Part shown: positions 1-8,556 of the stretch, piece after piece
Numbering within the stretch: position 1 is the first letter of the stretch
How the letters are laid out: each line of letters begins with the position of its first letter
Assembly (NCBI RefSeq): GCF_002217925.1
Contig: NZ_BCMF01000006.1
Span: forward strand, 124,001-188,000
Reading direction: 5' to 3'
Source of the DNA: Secundilactobacillus mixtipabuli
GTDB lineage: Bacteria > Bacillota > Bacilli > Lactobacillales > Lactobacillaceae
DNA: 64,000 nucleotides
Position numbers and translations under genes: made by a program
The notes under the pieces: generated by a model
The model's database searches: none
What the model was told of the DNA's origin: nothing
The model's input: the letters and a program-made list of their open reading frames with translations, nothing else

Positions 1-569
1 GGGATACGAATATTCTTGATTATCAACTGGACAGTTATCTGCCTGCAATTGGTTACGTGCCACAAGATAGTTTTTTGTTCTCCGAATCCGTTAGGGATAA
101 CATCGCTTTTGCGAAGCCTGATGCCAGCGACCGAGAAGTGGAACAAGCCGTTTTAGACGCGGACCTAGCTTCGCAAATTGACCAGTTGGAAAATGGGTAT
201 GATACCTTAGTTGGTGAAGAAGGGGTTTCCCTTTCTGGTGGCCAGCGTCAGCGGGTGGCCATTGCCCGTGCGTTACTGATCAAACCAGAATTATTGATTC
301 TAGATGATGCGTTATCTGCCGTGGACGCCGAAACTGAAAGTCAGATTTTAGGTAATCTGCACCGTGAACGGGCCGGTAAAACGACGATTATCGCTGCTCA
401 TCGGCTCAGTTCAGTGATGCAAGCAGATGAAATTATCGTCATGGATCACGGCATGATCACGGAGCGTGGCAACCACAATCAGCTGATGGCTCAAGGCGGC
501 TGGTACCAGCAAATGTTCCAGCGCCAAGAACTTGAAATGCGGGTAAGGGGGGTTAAAAATGAAAAATAA
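1..569 (+). CDS. ABC exporter, ATP-binding/permease subunit (3' part only)
   Basis: The gene runs in from the left edge; frame 3 is open from the first codon, so only the C-terminal nucleotide-binding domain is present. Visible motifs are the Q-loop (YVPQDSFLFS), the signature LSGGQRQR, Walker B LLILDD and the switch histidine (AAHR). The residue after Walker B is Asp, where active ATPases carry Glu. Known: this substitution marks the degenerate-site subunit of heterodimeric exporters such as BmrC/BmrD, LmrC/LmrD and TM287/288. The stop overlaps the next gene by 11 bp, so the two are probably translationally coupled and form one exporter. The substrate cannot be read from the sequence; multidrug or lipid-like export is usual for the family. 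Confidence 0.9.
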   Translation, partial: DTNILDYQLDSYLPAIGYVPQDSFLFSESVRDNIAFAKPDASDREVEQAVLDADLASQIDQLENGYDTLVGEEGVSLSGGQRQRVAIARALLIKPELLILDDALSAVDAETESQILGNLHRERAGKTTIIAAHRLSSVMQADEIIVMDHGMITERGNHNQLMAQGGWYQQMFQRQELEMRVRGVKNEK

Positions 570-2352
570 TGAGCACCAGTCAGCGTGGGCTAAGAGTATT
601 CCAGTCAAACAACAATTGGGAATCGTTTCACGGTTGATTGGCTATGCAAAGCCTTACTGGCGTCATTTCATTGTTGCCATCGTTTTAGCTGCCCTTGTCA
701 GTGTCGTCAACATTATGTTGCCCATGATTTTGAGCAATTACATGGATCATTACCTAAAAGTTGGCCGGGCGGATTTAAAGGTGATGTGGCTGTTCGCGGC
801 CCTTTACTTTTTTGCCATGCTGACTCGTGCTGTCATGCAATTTTGTCAGACTTACCTTTACAGCATGGGGGCGGAATATATGCTGGAAAGCGTCCGTCGC
901 CAGTTGTTTAATAAGCTGCACCGGTTAGGGATGCGGTTTTATGATCAAGTTCCTAGTGGTTCGATTCTGTCACGGTTAACTAACGACACCATGTCATTCA
1001 GTACTTTTTGGCAACTGTTCAGCAGTTTAATTGTGGCGCTATTTTCAGTGATCTCTTCAGTGATTGCGATGTTCTTGTTAAATGCCAAGGTCGCAATTTG
1101 GCTGTTGATTTTGCTGCCGCTGCTGGCGGTCACAATCTGGTATTATCAGCGATATAGTTCAAAGGTCTATCGCCGCATGCGCGAGCGGCTCAGTGAACTA
1201 AACTCGCGCTTAGCAGAAGCCATTACCGGGATCAGCATCATTCAGCAATTTCGGCAGGAGAAGCGGATGAACCGTGAATTTGACGATGTTAACGGTGCTT
1301 ATTTCAAGTCCCGTCAAGCAATGATTCGCGTTAATTCCCTCTTATTGAGCCCACTCATTGATCTGTTCTATTCCTTAGGTGTTATCTTTGTGCTGACACT
1401 GCTAGGTGTCCGGGGCCTAAACGGCGTTGTTCCAGCTGGGATGATCTATGCATTCGTCACTTATTTGAATAACTTATTCAACCCAATGACCAGTATGATG
1501 GATAACCTGAGTGATTTTCAGGAGGGAATCGTCTCCGGTTCTCGAGTGATGAAACTGATGGCTGACAATGCTGCAGTTCCGCAGCAAACTCCCGTTGCCG
1601 GCAGGACGATCACCAACGGTAAAATCGAATTTAAACACGTCAGCTTTTCCTACGATGGTGAAACGCCAATCCTGGATGATATTTCCTTTGTTGCGCAACC
1701 AGGACAAACCGTCGCCTTAGTCGGTGAAACGGGTAGCGGTAAATCTTCAATTATTAATGTTTTAATGCGCTTTTACGAATTTCAGTCGGGTCAGGTGTTG
1801 ATCGATGATCATGATATTCGTGAGTATGATTACGCCACATTACGCTCTAAGATGGGACTGGTGCTTCAGGAACCGTTCCTCTTCTACGGGAGTGTTGCGT
1901 CAAACATTCGAATGTTTAATCAAGCTATTTCTGATCAGCAAGTGCGGGCCGCTGCTGCCTTTGTGAATGCGGATAAAATGATCGAGTCGCTGCCACGTGG
2001 CTATGACTCCAGGGTGATTGAACGTGGGAATGGTTATTCCAGCGGTCAAAAACAGTTGATTTCATTTGCACGAACTGTGGTGACGGATCCTAAAGTGCTG
2101 ATTTTAGATGAAGCGACGGCTAATATTGATACTGAAACAGAGCAGGAGATTCAAAAGAGTCTGGCGAAGTTACAGTCTGGACGGACCACGATTGCGATTG
2201 CCCACCGGCTGTCAACCATTCAAAATGCAGATTTAATTCTGGTTTTGCATCAAGGTAAAATTATTGAACGTGGTACAAATGACGAGTTAATGGCACAAAA
2301 GGGTGCTTATTACGACATGATTCAGTTACAAAATACAGCGCACCTTGATTAG
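559..2352 (+). CDS. ABC exporter, ATP-binding/permease subunit (heterodimer partner)
   Basis: A full-length half-transporter of 597 aa. The N-terminal ~320 residues hold about six membrane segments (ABC type I exporter fold), followed by a nucleotide-binding domain with Walker A (GETGSGKSS), Q-loop (LVLQEPFLFYG), Walker B with canonical catalytic Glu (LILDEATANID) and H-loop (IAHR). The signature motif is atypical (YSSGQKQ instead of LSGGQ), which complements the Asp-bearing upstream subunit: the consensus ATP site would use this Walker B with the partner's LSGGQ. The ATG lies inside the end of the upstream gene. A strong hairpin terminator follows directly. Confidence 0.92.
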   Translation: MKNNEHQSAWAKSIPVKQQLGIVSRLIGYAKPYWRHFIVAIVLAALVSVVNIMLPMILSNYMDHYLKVGRADLKVMWLFAALYFFAMLTRAVMQFCQTYLYSMGAEYMLESVRRQLFNKLHRLGMRFYDQVPSGSILSRLTNDTMSFSTFWQLFSSLIVALFSVISSVIAMFLLNAKVAIWLLILLPLLAVTIWYYQRYSSKVYRRMRERLSELNSRLAEAITGISIIQQFRQEKRMNREFDDVNGAYFKSRQAMIRVNSLLLSPLIDLFYSLGVIFVLTLLGVRGLNGVVPAGMIYAFVTYLNNLFNPMTSMMDNLSDFQEGIVSGSRVMKLMADNAAVPQQTPVAGRTITNGKIEFKHVSFSYDGETPILDDISFVAQPGQTVALVGETGSGKSSIINVLMRFYEFQSGQVLIDDHDIREYDYATLRSKMGLVLQEPFLFYGSVASNIRMFNQAISDQQVRAAAAFVNADKMIESLPRGYDSRVIERGNGYSSGQKQLISFARTVVTDPKVLILDEATANIDTETEQEIQKSLAKLQSGRTTIAIAHRLSTIQNADLILVLHQGKIIERGTNDELMAQKGAYYDMIQLQNTAHLD

Positions 2353-2353
2353 A

Positions 2354-2396
2354 AAAAAGCATCAAACTTCGACAATTTTGAAGTTTGATGCTTTTT
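2354..2396. terminator. Bidirectional intrinsic terminator
   Basis: A 17-bp perfect stem (2354-2370 with 2380-2396) around a 9-nt loop, with A-run and T-run on its two sides. It closes the ABC exporter operon and also faces the end of the convergent acyltransferase gene. Confidence 0.9.
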
Positions 2397-2429
2397 GAAA
2401 TTCTTGTCTAAAATTAATGAAACCGCAGC

Positions 2430-3062
2430 TTAGGCGTGTGATTTAGCTTTGGGATCAACGTAGTGGAAATCAGGATCAATTTCATTATCGAGCTGATCAA
2501 AACCGGCCTGCATTTGCTGTTCAATCAATTTAAAATTATCATCGTTAAGTTTCATTTTAGGATCAACTGTAAAGGGTTCGCCAAACGAAACGGTGACCTT
2601 TTGACGGCTAAAAAGCTGTTTAAAGGTCAGTGGCCCTTGGTAGACCGTTGGGACAATCGGTGCCTTTGAAAGCTTAGCGATGACGGCAACCCCACCCTTT
2701 AAGTCCTGAGAGTGGCGGGTGCCAGATGGGAACATGATTAAGGATAAATCACTATTTTTTAGTAGCCGGACTGGTGTTTTGATAGCGGATGGCCCGGGAT
2801 TTTCACGGTCCACAGGGAAGGCGTTGGCGTGCTTTAGGATCCAGCGTAAGATTGGATTTTTGAATAGCTCAATTTTAGCCATGAAGCTATATTTTTTGGG
2901 ACTGCCAGCTAACGCATAATAAATGGGATCAAACCAAGTTCTATGCGGCCCCACTAAAATGTAGTTACCCTTTGGTAATCTTTCAGTATGTTCAAAGCGT
3001 GGTTTACCGTTAATGATGAAAAGGAGCACGCGCACAACAACACGAATAAAAGAATAAAACAT
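2430..3062 (-). CDS. 1-acyl-sn-glycerol-3-phosphate acyltransferase (PlsC family)
   Basis: A 210-aa protein with the LPLAT/PlsC signature: the HX4D catalytic box (HRTWFD, around residue 40), a block around GNPILRWIL, a block III variant FPSGTR (usually FPEGTR) and block IV (APIVPTVYQGP). It should acylate lysophosphatidic acid to phosphatidic acid at the membrane; the N-terminus carries a short hydrophobic segment. The start has an AGAGGT ribosome site. It stands alone on the minus strand, convergent with the exporter operon. The Glu-to-Ser change in block III is a deviation worth noting, since that Glu is normally conserved. Confidence 0.85.
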   Translation of the reverse strand: MFYSFIRVVVRVLLFIINGKPRFEHTERLPKGNYILVGPHRTWFDPIYYALAGSPKKYSFMAKIELFKNPILRWILKHANAFPVDRENPGPSAIKTPVRLLKNSDLSLIMFPSGTRHSQDLKGGVAVIAKLSKAPIVPTVYQGPLTFKQLFSRQKVTVSFGEPFTVDPKMKLNDDNFKLIEQQMQAGFDQLDNEIDPDFHYVDPKAKSHA

Positions 3063-3320
3063 GATGTAACCTCTCTTAAGTAAAGTTATTATCGTCTCAA
3101 TTATTATAGACTAGTCACCACTAAAAGTCTTGGCTAGCTGATAAATGACCACTGGCTGGCCTGCATTTTAATGCTAAAATAGTCCGTAAGTGACTTGATA
3201 TGTTTGTGAAAAATAGTAAGATAATTAAGCATTGATCTGTTGGCAAGAGCCAATTGGATCGAAGAAAGTTATGCTGTAACATTGGCTATTATAAGGATAA
3301 ATAGCCGAAACATCAACGGA

Positions 3321-4085
3321 ATGGGTGATTATTTGAAAACGCCACAGTTGCTTCCAGGTGAACGCATCGATCAGCTTTACAGTCAGGATATTCAAATTAT
3401 TCAAAGTTCACAAGTTTTCTCTTTTTCATTGGATGCCGTTTTACTCGCCAACTTTGCTAAGCCACCGTTAAAACAAGCCGGCAAATTGGTTGATCTTTGT
3501 GCCGGCAATGGTGCAGTTGGCTTATTTATGGCGCCAAGGGTAAAGGGGCAAATTGCCATGGTGGAAATTCAGCCACGGTTGGCCGATATGGCGAGACGTT
3601 CGGTCGCTTTAAACCAGCTTGGTGAACAGATCACGGTTTATGAGCAAGACCTGGCAACCATTTTTAATCAAATTCATAAGGATTCAGTAGATACAGTCGT
3701 TTGTAATCCACCGTATTTTGCTGACTTACCAGATAGCAAGAAGAATCCTAACCAGTATCTGGCAATTGCGCGGCACGAAATTGCCACGTCGTTAGAAACA
3801 GTCATTGAGGTGACCTCTGGCCTATTAAAAATGAACGGGAAGGCTTTTTTTGTTTATCGACCTGACCGCTTATTAGAGATGACTTCGATGATGGCCAAGC
3901 ACCGTCTAGCGGTCAAACGCATTCAATTTGTCTATCCCAAAGCTGGCAAAGACGCCAATATTATGCTAGTTGAAGCGATCAAAGATGGTCGGGCAACGGG
4001 GTTAAAAATCTTGCCGCCATTAATGACCTATGATGAATCTGGGGAGTACTCAGCTCCTATAAAGAAGATGCTTTACGGTGACTAA
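3321..4085 (+). CDS. tRNA1(Val) adenine-37 N6-methyltransferase (TrmN6/YabB family)
   Basis: A class I SAM-dependent methyltransferase. The SAM-binding loop ([13 protein letters not shown]) and the N6-adenine catalytic motif NPPYF are both present, in the order expected for YabB/TrmN6. The open frame extends upstream to 3240, but homology-like sequence ([15 protein letters not shown]) begins right after ATG 3321, so I place the start there (254 aa); a TTG at 3333 is an alternative. The last codons overlap the next gene by 8 bp, the usual coupling of yabB with the GIY-YIG gene yazA in Firmicutes. Confidence 0.87.
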   Translation: MGDYLKTPQLLPGERIDQLYSQDIQIIQSSQVFSFSLDAVLLANFAKPPLKQAGKLVDLCAGNGAVGLFMAPRVKGQIAMVEIQPRLADMARRSVALNQLGEQITVYEQDLATIFNQIHKDSVDTVVCNPPYFADLPDSKKNPNQYLAIARHEIATSLETVIEVTSGLLKMNGKAFFVYRPDRLLEMTSMMAKHRLAVKRIQFVYPKAGKDANIMLVEAIKDGRATGLKILPPLMTYDESGEYSAPIKKMLYGD

Positions 4086-4356
4086 ACCCAATCAATATTA
4101 TTTCTACGTGCTGCTTTGCGCGGATCACACCTTGTATGGCGGTTATTCCACTGATGTTTATAAGCGTTTTGCTGCTCATCAGGCAGGAAAAGGTGCTAAG
4201 TACACAAAAGTGAAAAGCCGGCATCCGTTAAAATTGATTTACTTTGAAACATTTGATTCAAAGTCTGCTGCGCTGAAAGCGGAATACGCTTTTAAACATC
4301 AGCCCAGAAAGGCTAAAATCGATTATTTGTTAGCACACGGCGTTCAAATTGAATAA
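4078..4356 (+). CDS. GIY-YIG domain protein (UPF0213/YazA family)
   Basis: A 92-aa single-domain protein. The GIY-YIG core appears as YYFYVLLC...LYGGYS, followed by the conserved Arg-containing helix ([18 protein letters not shown]) and a C-terminal Glu segment. The family is a stand-alone GIY-YIG nuclease-like group of uncertain cellular role. It starts with GTG inside the end of the methyltransferase gene, so the two are probably co-translated. Confidence 0.88.
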   Translation: MTKPNQYYFYVLLCADHTLYGGYSTDVYKRFAAHQAGKGAKYTKVKSRHPLKLIYFETFDSKSAALKAEYAFKHQPRKAKIDYLLAHGVQIE

Positions 4357-4447
4357 AACGATGACGTGTAAAAGGGCTTGCTTTCAACGCTTTGAATAAT
4401 ACTGAAAGGTGTAGCCTTATCTTTTTCTTCACAATTTGCTGAAACTC

Positions 4448-4476
4448 TTATCAATTGGACAAAAACATGATAAAAT
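4448..4476 (+). promoter_or_regulatory. Candidate promoter of the D-LDH gene
   Basis: TTATCA at 4448 and TAAAAT at 4471 are separated by 17 bp, about 30 bp upstream of a strong GGAGGA ribosome site. The -35 element is weak, so this is an inference by position. Confidence 0.4.
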
Positions 4477-4507
4477 AGTCACATATCAGTGAATGGAGGA
4501 AACAATT

Positions 4508-5503
4508 GTGAAAATTATTGCATATGGTATGCGTGACGATGAAATGCCTTATCTGAAACAATGGTCAAAGGATAATGGTATTGAGGTTAAGGCTATCCCA
4601 GATTTATTGGACGATTCAACTGTCGACCAAGCTAAGGGCTATGATGGTGCTGTTGTCTATCAACAAAAGCCATACACTGCTTCAGTTTTGGACAAGTTAG
4701 CTAGCTTCGGTATCAAATCACTTTCACTTCGTAACGTTGGTGTTGATAACATTGATGCAGACGCTATCAAGCGTAACGGCATCAAGGTTACTAACGTACC
4801 TGCATACTCACCAAATGCTATTGCTGAATTAACAGCAACCCAATTGATGCGTTTACTTCGTAAGACTAACACCTTTGATCGTAAGATCGCTCATGGTGAC
4901 TTGCGTTGGGCTCCAGATATTGCCGACGAATTGGATCAAATGACCGTTGGTGTTATTGCTACTGGTCGTATCGGCCGTAAAGCTATCAACATCTACCGTG
5001 GTTTCGGTGCTAAGATCGTCGCATATGATATCTACCACAATCCAGAATTGGAAAAAGAAGGTATCTACGTTGATACCTTGGACGAATTATATGCCCAAGC
5101 TGATGTTATTTCATTGCATTCACCAGCTACTAAAGAAAACGAACACATGCTTGACGACGACGCCTTCAGCAAGATGAAAGATGGCGTGTTCATCTTGAAC
5201 CCTGCTCGTGGTGCATTGATCGACACTGATGCTTTGATCCGTGCCTTGGATTCAGGCAAGGTTGCCGGTGCCGCTCTTGATGTTTACGAAAACGAAGTTG
5301 GTATCTTCAACACAGACTTTGGTAGCTTCGATGCTATTCCAGACGAACGTTTGAAGAACTTGATCAAGCGTGAAAACGTTTTGGTTACACCACATATCGC
5401 CTTCTACACCAAGACTGCTGCTAAGAACATGACACAATTTGCCTTGACCAGCAACGTTAATTTAATTACAAAGGGTACTGACGAGAGCGAAGTTAAATTC
5501 TAA
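4508..5503 (+). CDS. ldhD: D-lactate dehydrogenase (D-2-hydroxyacid dehydrogenase family)
   Basis: Reduces pyruvate to D-lactate with NADH, the terminal fermentative step. I start at GTG 4508 (331 aa) because GGAGGA lies 7 bases upstream and family proteins begin with MKI-AYG-R. Evidence: the NAD-binding Rossmann motif (VGVIATGRIGRK) and the three catalytic residues of the family in context: Arg in NPARGALID, Glu in DVYENE and His in TPHIAFYT. The length matches lactobacillar D-LDHs. Codon use is strongly biased toward preferred codons (GGT, AAG, CGT), as expected for a highly expressed gene. It is monocistronic, with a terminator 20 bp after the stop. Confidence 0.95.
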   Translation: MKIIAYGMRDDEMPYLKQWSKDNGIEVKAIPDLLDDSTVDQAKGYDGAVVYQQKPYTASVLDKLASFGIKSLSLRNVGVDNIDADAIKRNGIKVTNVPAYSPNAIAELTATQLMRLLRKTNTFDRKIAHGDLRWAPDIADELDQMTVGVIATGRIGRKAINIYRGFGAKIVAYDIYHNPELEKEGIYVDTLDELYAQADVISLHSPATKENEHMLDDDAFSKMKDGVFILNPARGALIDTDALIRALDSGKVAGAALDVYENEVGIFNTDFGSFDAIPDERLKNLIKRENVLVTPHIAFYTKTAAKNMTQFALTSNVNLITKGTDESEVKF

Positions 5504-5523
5504 ATCGATCAGAACAAGCGAAA

Positions 5524-5549
5524 AACGACCTGTGAGGGTCGTTTTTTTT
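5524..5549 (+). terminator. Terminator of ldhD
   Basis: A hairpin AACGACC / GGTCGTT with a 6-nt loop, followed by a run of T. Confidence 0.9.
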
Positions 5550-5554
5550 GCGTT

Positions 5555-5602
5555 AAAAAGTGGTCTTGAACCGCTACCACTAGCCGTTCAAGACCACTTT
5601 TT
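5555..5602. terminator. Terminator at the end of the unknown minus-strand operon
   Basis: A 17-bp perfect stem (5555-5571 with 5586-5602) with A- and T-runs at its ends. It overlaps the stop codon of the minus-strand gene that ends at 5601. Confidence 0.85.
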
Positions 5603-6539
5603 ATGATTTAAGATAATCGGCAGCATCGTTTTCCAACTGCACTAAGAGCTGCTGTAGCCGTTCTTGAACGGTGCCGTCGGGTAGCGTCTTGGCATCGATC
5701 TGCGTTTGGCTGATCAATTCCTTGGCCAGCTGCAGTGCCGATTTTTCACCTGCTTGAATGGTTAACTTACGGGCAATGTCGAATTGATCATCGGTAGGCT
5801 TTTTCGCTGACCCAAAGAAGTTCTGGAACCAGTCGCTTTCTTCTTCAAACGCGAAGAGTAAGGACAGGGGATAGTTGCCACTCAAAATCAGCGTTCTAAA
5901 GTCGAGACTATCATGAGTGCGATTAACGTCCGTCAGAATCTGCGCGATAACGCCCAACGTCTCGCCGATGGTGCTGATCAAGTCTGTGACGGCCTTATCC
6001 GTGATGCCGGCTGTTACTGATGCCAGTCGACAAGTCATAGCGGAAAGGGCACCAGATCGGGCCTTCGCGTCTTTCAAATAATCCGCCACTCGCTCGCGCT
6101 GGTTAAAGTTGAGTTGCAGGCGGGTGCCGTTTGCTAGCCAAAACTGCTGTGCGGTCTGGAGCACCACCGTTATTTCTGATTGGGGCAGGCCGGCCGTAGC
6201 CAGCGTTGCCACAAAATGGCCGTAGAGATATTGGCTGCCATAGGCCTTCGCCTTGGACATGGCAATATCACTCAACGACATTGCCTGAGGCTTGAAGGTG
6301 GCCGGAATCAAGCCGCTCGCTAGCGCTAAAACTTCAACGGTTCCCGAGAACGTTTCGGTATCAGAAATCCCGCCAGCCTGACTGAAAAGCGTCCACAACG
6401 CTTGCCGAAAATGACGTTGATCATCGTCAGCAACGGTTTTAGCTGGTTTTTGAACAGCTGCAGGTAGTTGTCTCAGCCACGACTGAAAGTCGTCTTCCAG
6501 CGCAACATCGACGGTATAATTGTCGGGACTAAAGCCCAT
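5601..6539 (-). CDS. Uncharacterised protein, third gene of unknown operon
   Basis: A 312-aa soluble, helix-rich protein that I do not recognise. No signal peptide, membrane segment, nucleotide-binding loop or metal-binding cluster is visible. The start follows a GAGGTG ribosome site. It is the last gene of a three-gene minus-strand unit (88 aa, 329 aa, 312 aa) with gaps of only 12-15 bp, so the three products probably act together. A strong terminator overlaps its stop codon. Confidence 0.75.
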   Translation of the reverse strand: MGFSPDNYTVDVALEDDFQSWLRQLPAAVQKPAKTVADDDQRHFRQALWTLFSQAGGISDTETFSGTVEVLALASGLIPATFKPQAMSLSDIAMSKAKAYGSQYLYGHFVATLATAGLPQSEITVVLQTAQQFWLANGTRLQLNFNQRERVADYLKDAKARSGALSAMTCRLASVTAGITDKAVTDLISTIGETLGVIAQILTDVNRTHDSLDFRTLILSGNYPLSLLFAFEEESDWFQNFFGSAKKPTDDQFDIARKLTIQAGEKSALQLAKELISQTQIDAKTLPDGTVQERLQQLLVQLENDAADYLKS

Positions 6540-6554
6540 AACTGTGTCACCTCA

Positions 6555-7544
6555 TTAGTTAGTCGTCATTTTATCGATTTCAGTCGAAAACTGTTCCGCT
6601 ACCGGGATAAAGATGTCCGTAAAGTAGTGATTGAGATCGATGGTTTGCTTCGGATCATCCAGCGCTTTTTGTGCCCGCTGGAACGCATCGTTTCGCATGT
6701 TGATGATCATCAGCTTCTTTTGATGCCGTAAGTGTTTGATGATTTTTTCGCTGTCAGGTATCGCTCGGGTCTTTTCAATGAAGTAGTACATAATTTCATA
6801 AAACGTATTATCCAGCACCCAGAAGAAGGTATTGCGCAGTACCCGGTCGTTCATCACGGTAGCAAATAAGTTGTCGCCCATGATTTCGTGCTGCGTGAAT
6901 GACGCTGCTGACATGACAACGGATTGGACTTCGTGCATATCGGCCATGAAATGACTGAAGTGGTCCAGCTCACTGTCCTTTAATTCGTAGCCTAAATTTT
7001 GTTTCCGCTCCTCTGCGGTCATGGTGGAGAAGTTATTCTGATACTCGGATTGCACGTCCTTCGCGTCAGTCAAAAGGTCCCGTTCAATGCTGATCAGGAT
7101 GGCTTGGTTAGCATCCAAATACTGACTAACTGCTGTCCAGACTTTAGGGAACTGGTCGTTAAAGTTGTCAAATAAGGCATTAGTGGTACCAACGATTTGT
7201 TTTTCAACCTTGGCGTGTTCCGTGTGGGGTGCGAATTGCACTACCATTGGGATGGCATCATCTTCATCCTTGAGGCCGACTTCTTTACGGTGCTCATTTT
7301 CGTAAGCCTTCAGTTCATCCAAGCTCAGCAGGCCAAGCGGCATGACGTTGATCTCACCGTTCGTGGTCATGATTTGCAGGGAAAAAGGGGTATCGGCGTG
7401 CTGGTTCATGGTCAATGATTTCAAAGTTTCCATTAACTTGCTGCGGGAGCCCAAAGCATCCTCGGGGTCGGCGTAGAAACCGGATGTATAAATTGCGATG
7501 TTATCGTATTGATGCGCTAATTTTTGTTTGACGTCCATTTCCAT
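6555..7544 (-). CDS. Uncharacterised protein, second gene of unknown operon
   Basis: A 329-aa soluble protein rich in charged and aromatic residues, with no motif that I can assign. The frame opens at a GTG (7547), but ATG 7544 is better spaced from the GGAGG site and I prefer it. Mid-protein there is a long acidic/polar stretch, and the C-terminal third is mostly predicted helix (for example YYFIEKTRAIPDSEKIIKH). It is 15 bp from the next gene and 12 bp from the previous one, hence a tight operon. A regulatory or envelope role cannot be argued from the sequence. Confidence 0.75.
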   Translation of the reverse strand: MEMDVKQKLAHQYDNIAIYTSGFYADPEDALGSRSKLMETLKSLTMNQHADTPFSLQIMTTNGEINVMPLGLLSLDELKAYENEHRKEVGLKDEDDAIPMVVQFAPHTEHAKVEKQIVGTTNALFDNFNDQFPKVWTAVSQYLDANQAILISIERDLLTDAKDVQSEYQNNFSTMTAEERKQNLGYELKDSELDHFSHFMADMHEVQSVVMSAASFTQHEIMGDNLFATVMNDRVLRNTFFWVLDNTFYEIMYYFIEKTRAIPDSEKIIKHLRHQKKLMIINMRNDAFQRAQKALDDPKQTIDLNHYFTDIFIPVAEQFSTEIDKMTTN

Positions 7545-7556
7545 CACGAATTCCTC

Positions 7557-7823
7557 CTATGCTTCTGAAGCCTTGATCAAGGCCTGTAGTTTTTGTTCGC
7601 CGCTTTCGGTGAGGGTGGCTGCCGATAAGTCCGCGCTGGCAAGCGTTGCACTGTAAGTATCATCCAAAACAGCATTGTTCAAGTAGCCGTCTTCGTTAGC
7701 GGCTTTAATGGTGGTATAAAGCATTGAATTTGGGTTCAATTGACGCCCTTGGCGAAAGCGGTGGTTGCTGACATCGTTTAAGATCCCCATCAATTCTTCG
7801 TCGTGACTCACGTTATGTGCCAT
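7557..7823 (-). CDS. Small uncharacterised protein, first gene of unknown operon
   Basis: An 88-aa soluble protein with an AAGGGAG ribosome site and ATG start. No known domain is visible; the C-terminal half is alanine- and leucine-rich and likely helical. It leads the unit with the 329- and 312-aa genes. A TAGGGAA heptamer lies 67 bp upstream of the start (7890-7896), a sequence also found in the nar and moa intergenic regions. Confidence 0.65.
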   Translation of the reverse strand: MAHNVSHDEELMGILNDVSNHRFRQGRQLNPNSMLYTTIKAANEDGYLNNAVLDDTYSATLASADLSAATLTESGEQKLQALIKASEA

Positions 7824-7911
7824 AAGTGTTTGCTCCCTTCGGTTTAAACTCGTTAATTATATTCTAGCGATTAAATCGTGGGGGCGATATAGGGAAAAGG
7901 CCTAAAGAAAT

Positions 7912-7958
7912 GCCCATCAGGAATGGTGATGATGACACCAGTTCTTGATGGGCTTTTT
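7912..7958 (+). terminator. Long hairpin with plus-strand T-run
   Basis: A compound stem: GCCCATCA (7912-7919) with TGATGGGC (7946-7953), and an inner TGGTG/CACCA stem, followed by five T on the plus strand. Both neighbouring genes are on the minus strand, so its polarity is unexpected. It may work in both directions, after the antitoxin gene. Confidence 0.6.
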
Positions 7959-7993
7959 AATTGTTGATTCATTGCCAGTATGGCTATGTCCAG

Positions 7994-8038
7994 CTAGTAG
8001 TGATATCGACAGGCATAAATTTGATTATTGGTCATCAT
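7994..8038 (-). pseudogene. Remnant of a YoeB toxin gene (C-terminal codons only)
   Basis: Read on the minus strand, a frame overlapping the end of the antitoxin gene encodes MMTNNQIYACRYHY and then a stop. The end ACRYHY is the invariant C-terminus of YoeB RNases (E. coli YoeB also ends CRYHY). A full YoeB has about 85 residues; here an in-frame deletion appears to join the start, or the antitoxin overlap, to the last ~10 codons. The toxin cannot be functional. Confidence 0.7.
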
Positions 8039-8288
8039 CCAGCAACTCGTGTACGTAACTTTTTCCGGCTGCAAACTGTTCGTCACCACGGCGGATGCGG
8101 TCCATTAGTTTCTGATTGCTGAGTAGATACATCGTTTCTTTCATCGAGTCGTAGTTACTTTTACTCATGACGACTATGGTATCAGCCGGGTCTTTTGAGG
8201 TCACAATTAAACTTTCAGAGTCGTTATTTACTTTTTTTATGTAGTCTTTTAGATTTTTGCGGAAGTTACTGTAATTCACAGCATTCAT
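8025..8288 (-). CDS. yefM: YefM/Phd-family antitoxin (toxin partner lost)
   Basis: An 87-aa protein with the Phd/YefM N-terminal DNA-binding fold (MNAVNYSNFRKNLKDYIKKV, then a VTSKDPADTIVVMSKSNYDS strand-helix) and an acidic C-terminal tail that in this family wraps around YoeB. Known role: neutralises the YoeB ribosome-dependent mRNase and autorepresses the operon. The expected toxin gene directly downstream is reduced to a few codons, so this antitoxin is an orphan, possibly kept as a repressor or as an anti-addiction factor. A TGTACA core, typical of YefM operators, lies upstream at 8343. Confidence 0.85.
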   Translation of the reverse strand: MNAVNYSNFRKNLKDYIKKVNNDSESLIVTSKDPADTIVVMSKSNYDSMKETMYLLSNQKLMDRIRRGDEQFAAGKSYVHELLDDDQ

Positions 8289-8396
8289 GGCGTCGCACCC
8301 TTTCTTTTTACCTGAAATGAGTATAGCTTAGCAGAAAATGGCTGTACAGTATGTTGCATTGTGTATGAGTATACTTTAAGTTTGCACATTGCCTCC

Positions 8397-8556
8397 AGCA
8401 GTCAGCCCGTTCATCTGCTGTGGGGACCGGCTAAAGCCAAGGTCTTTCGCCTCGCATATAAGCCACGCAAAGTACGCGTGTCTCATATGTCGTCCCGTGC
8501 TGTAAGGGCGAAACGCCCTTACACCACCGACACAGCTAATGAACAGGCTGACTGCT
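8397..8556 (+). repeat. Structured palindromic repeat, copy A
   Basis: A long imperfect palindrome that folds as nested helices. Outer arms: AGCAGTCAGCC (8397) pairs with 8546-8556, GTTCAT (8409) with ATGAAC (8539), and GCTGTG (8417) with CACAGC (8531). Inside, GGGAC (8423) pairs with GTCCC (8492). There are three hairpins: GGC.AAA/TTT.GCC, CATAT/ATATG with CACGC/GCGTG, and an apical TGTAAGGGCG/CGCCCTTACA with an AAA loop. The interior is shared with copy B on the other strand; the outer arms are not. Confidence 0.8.
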
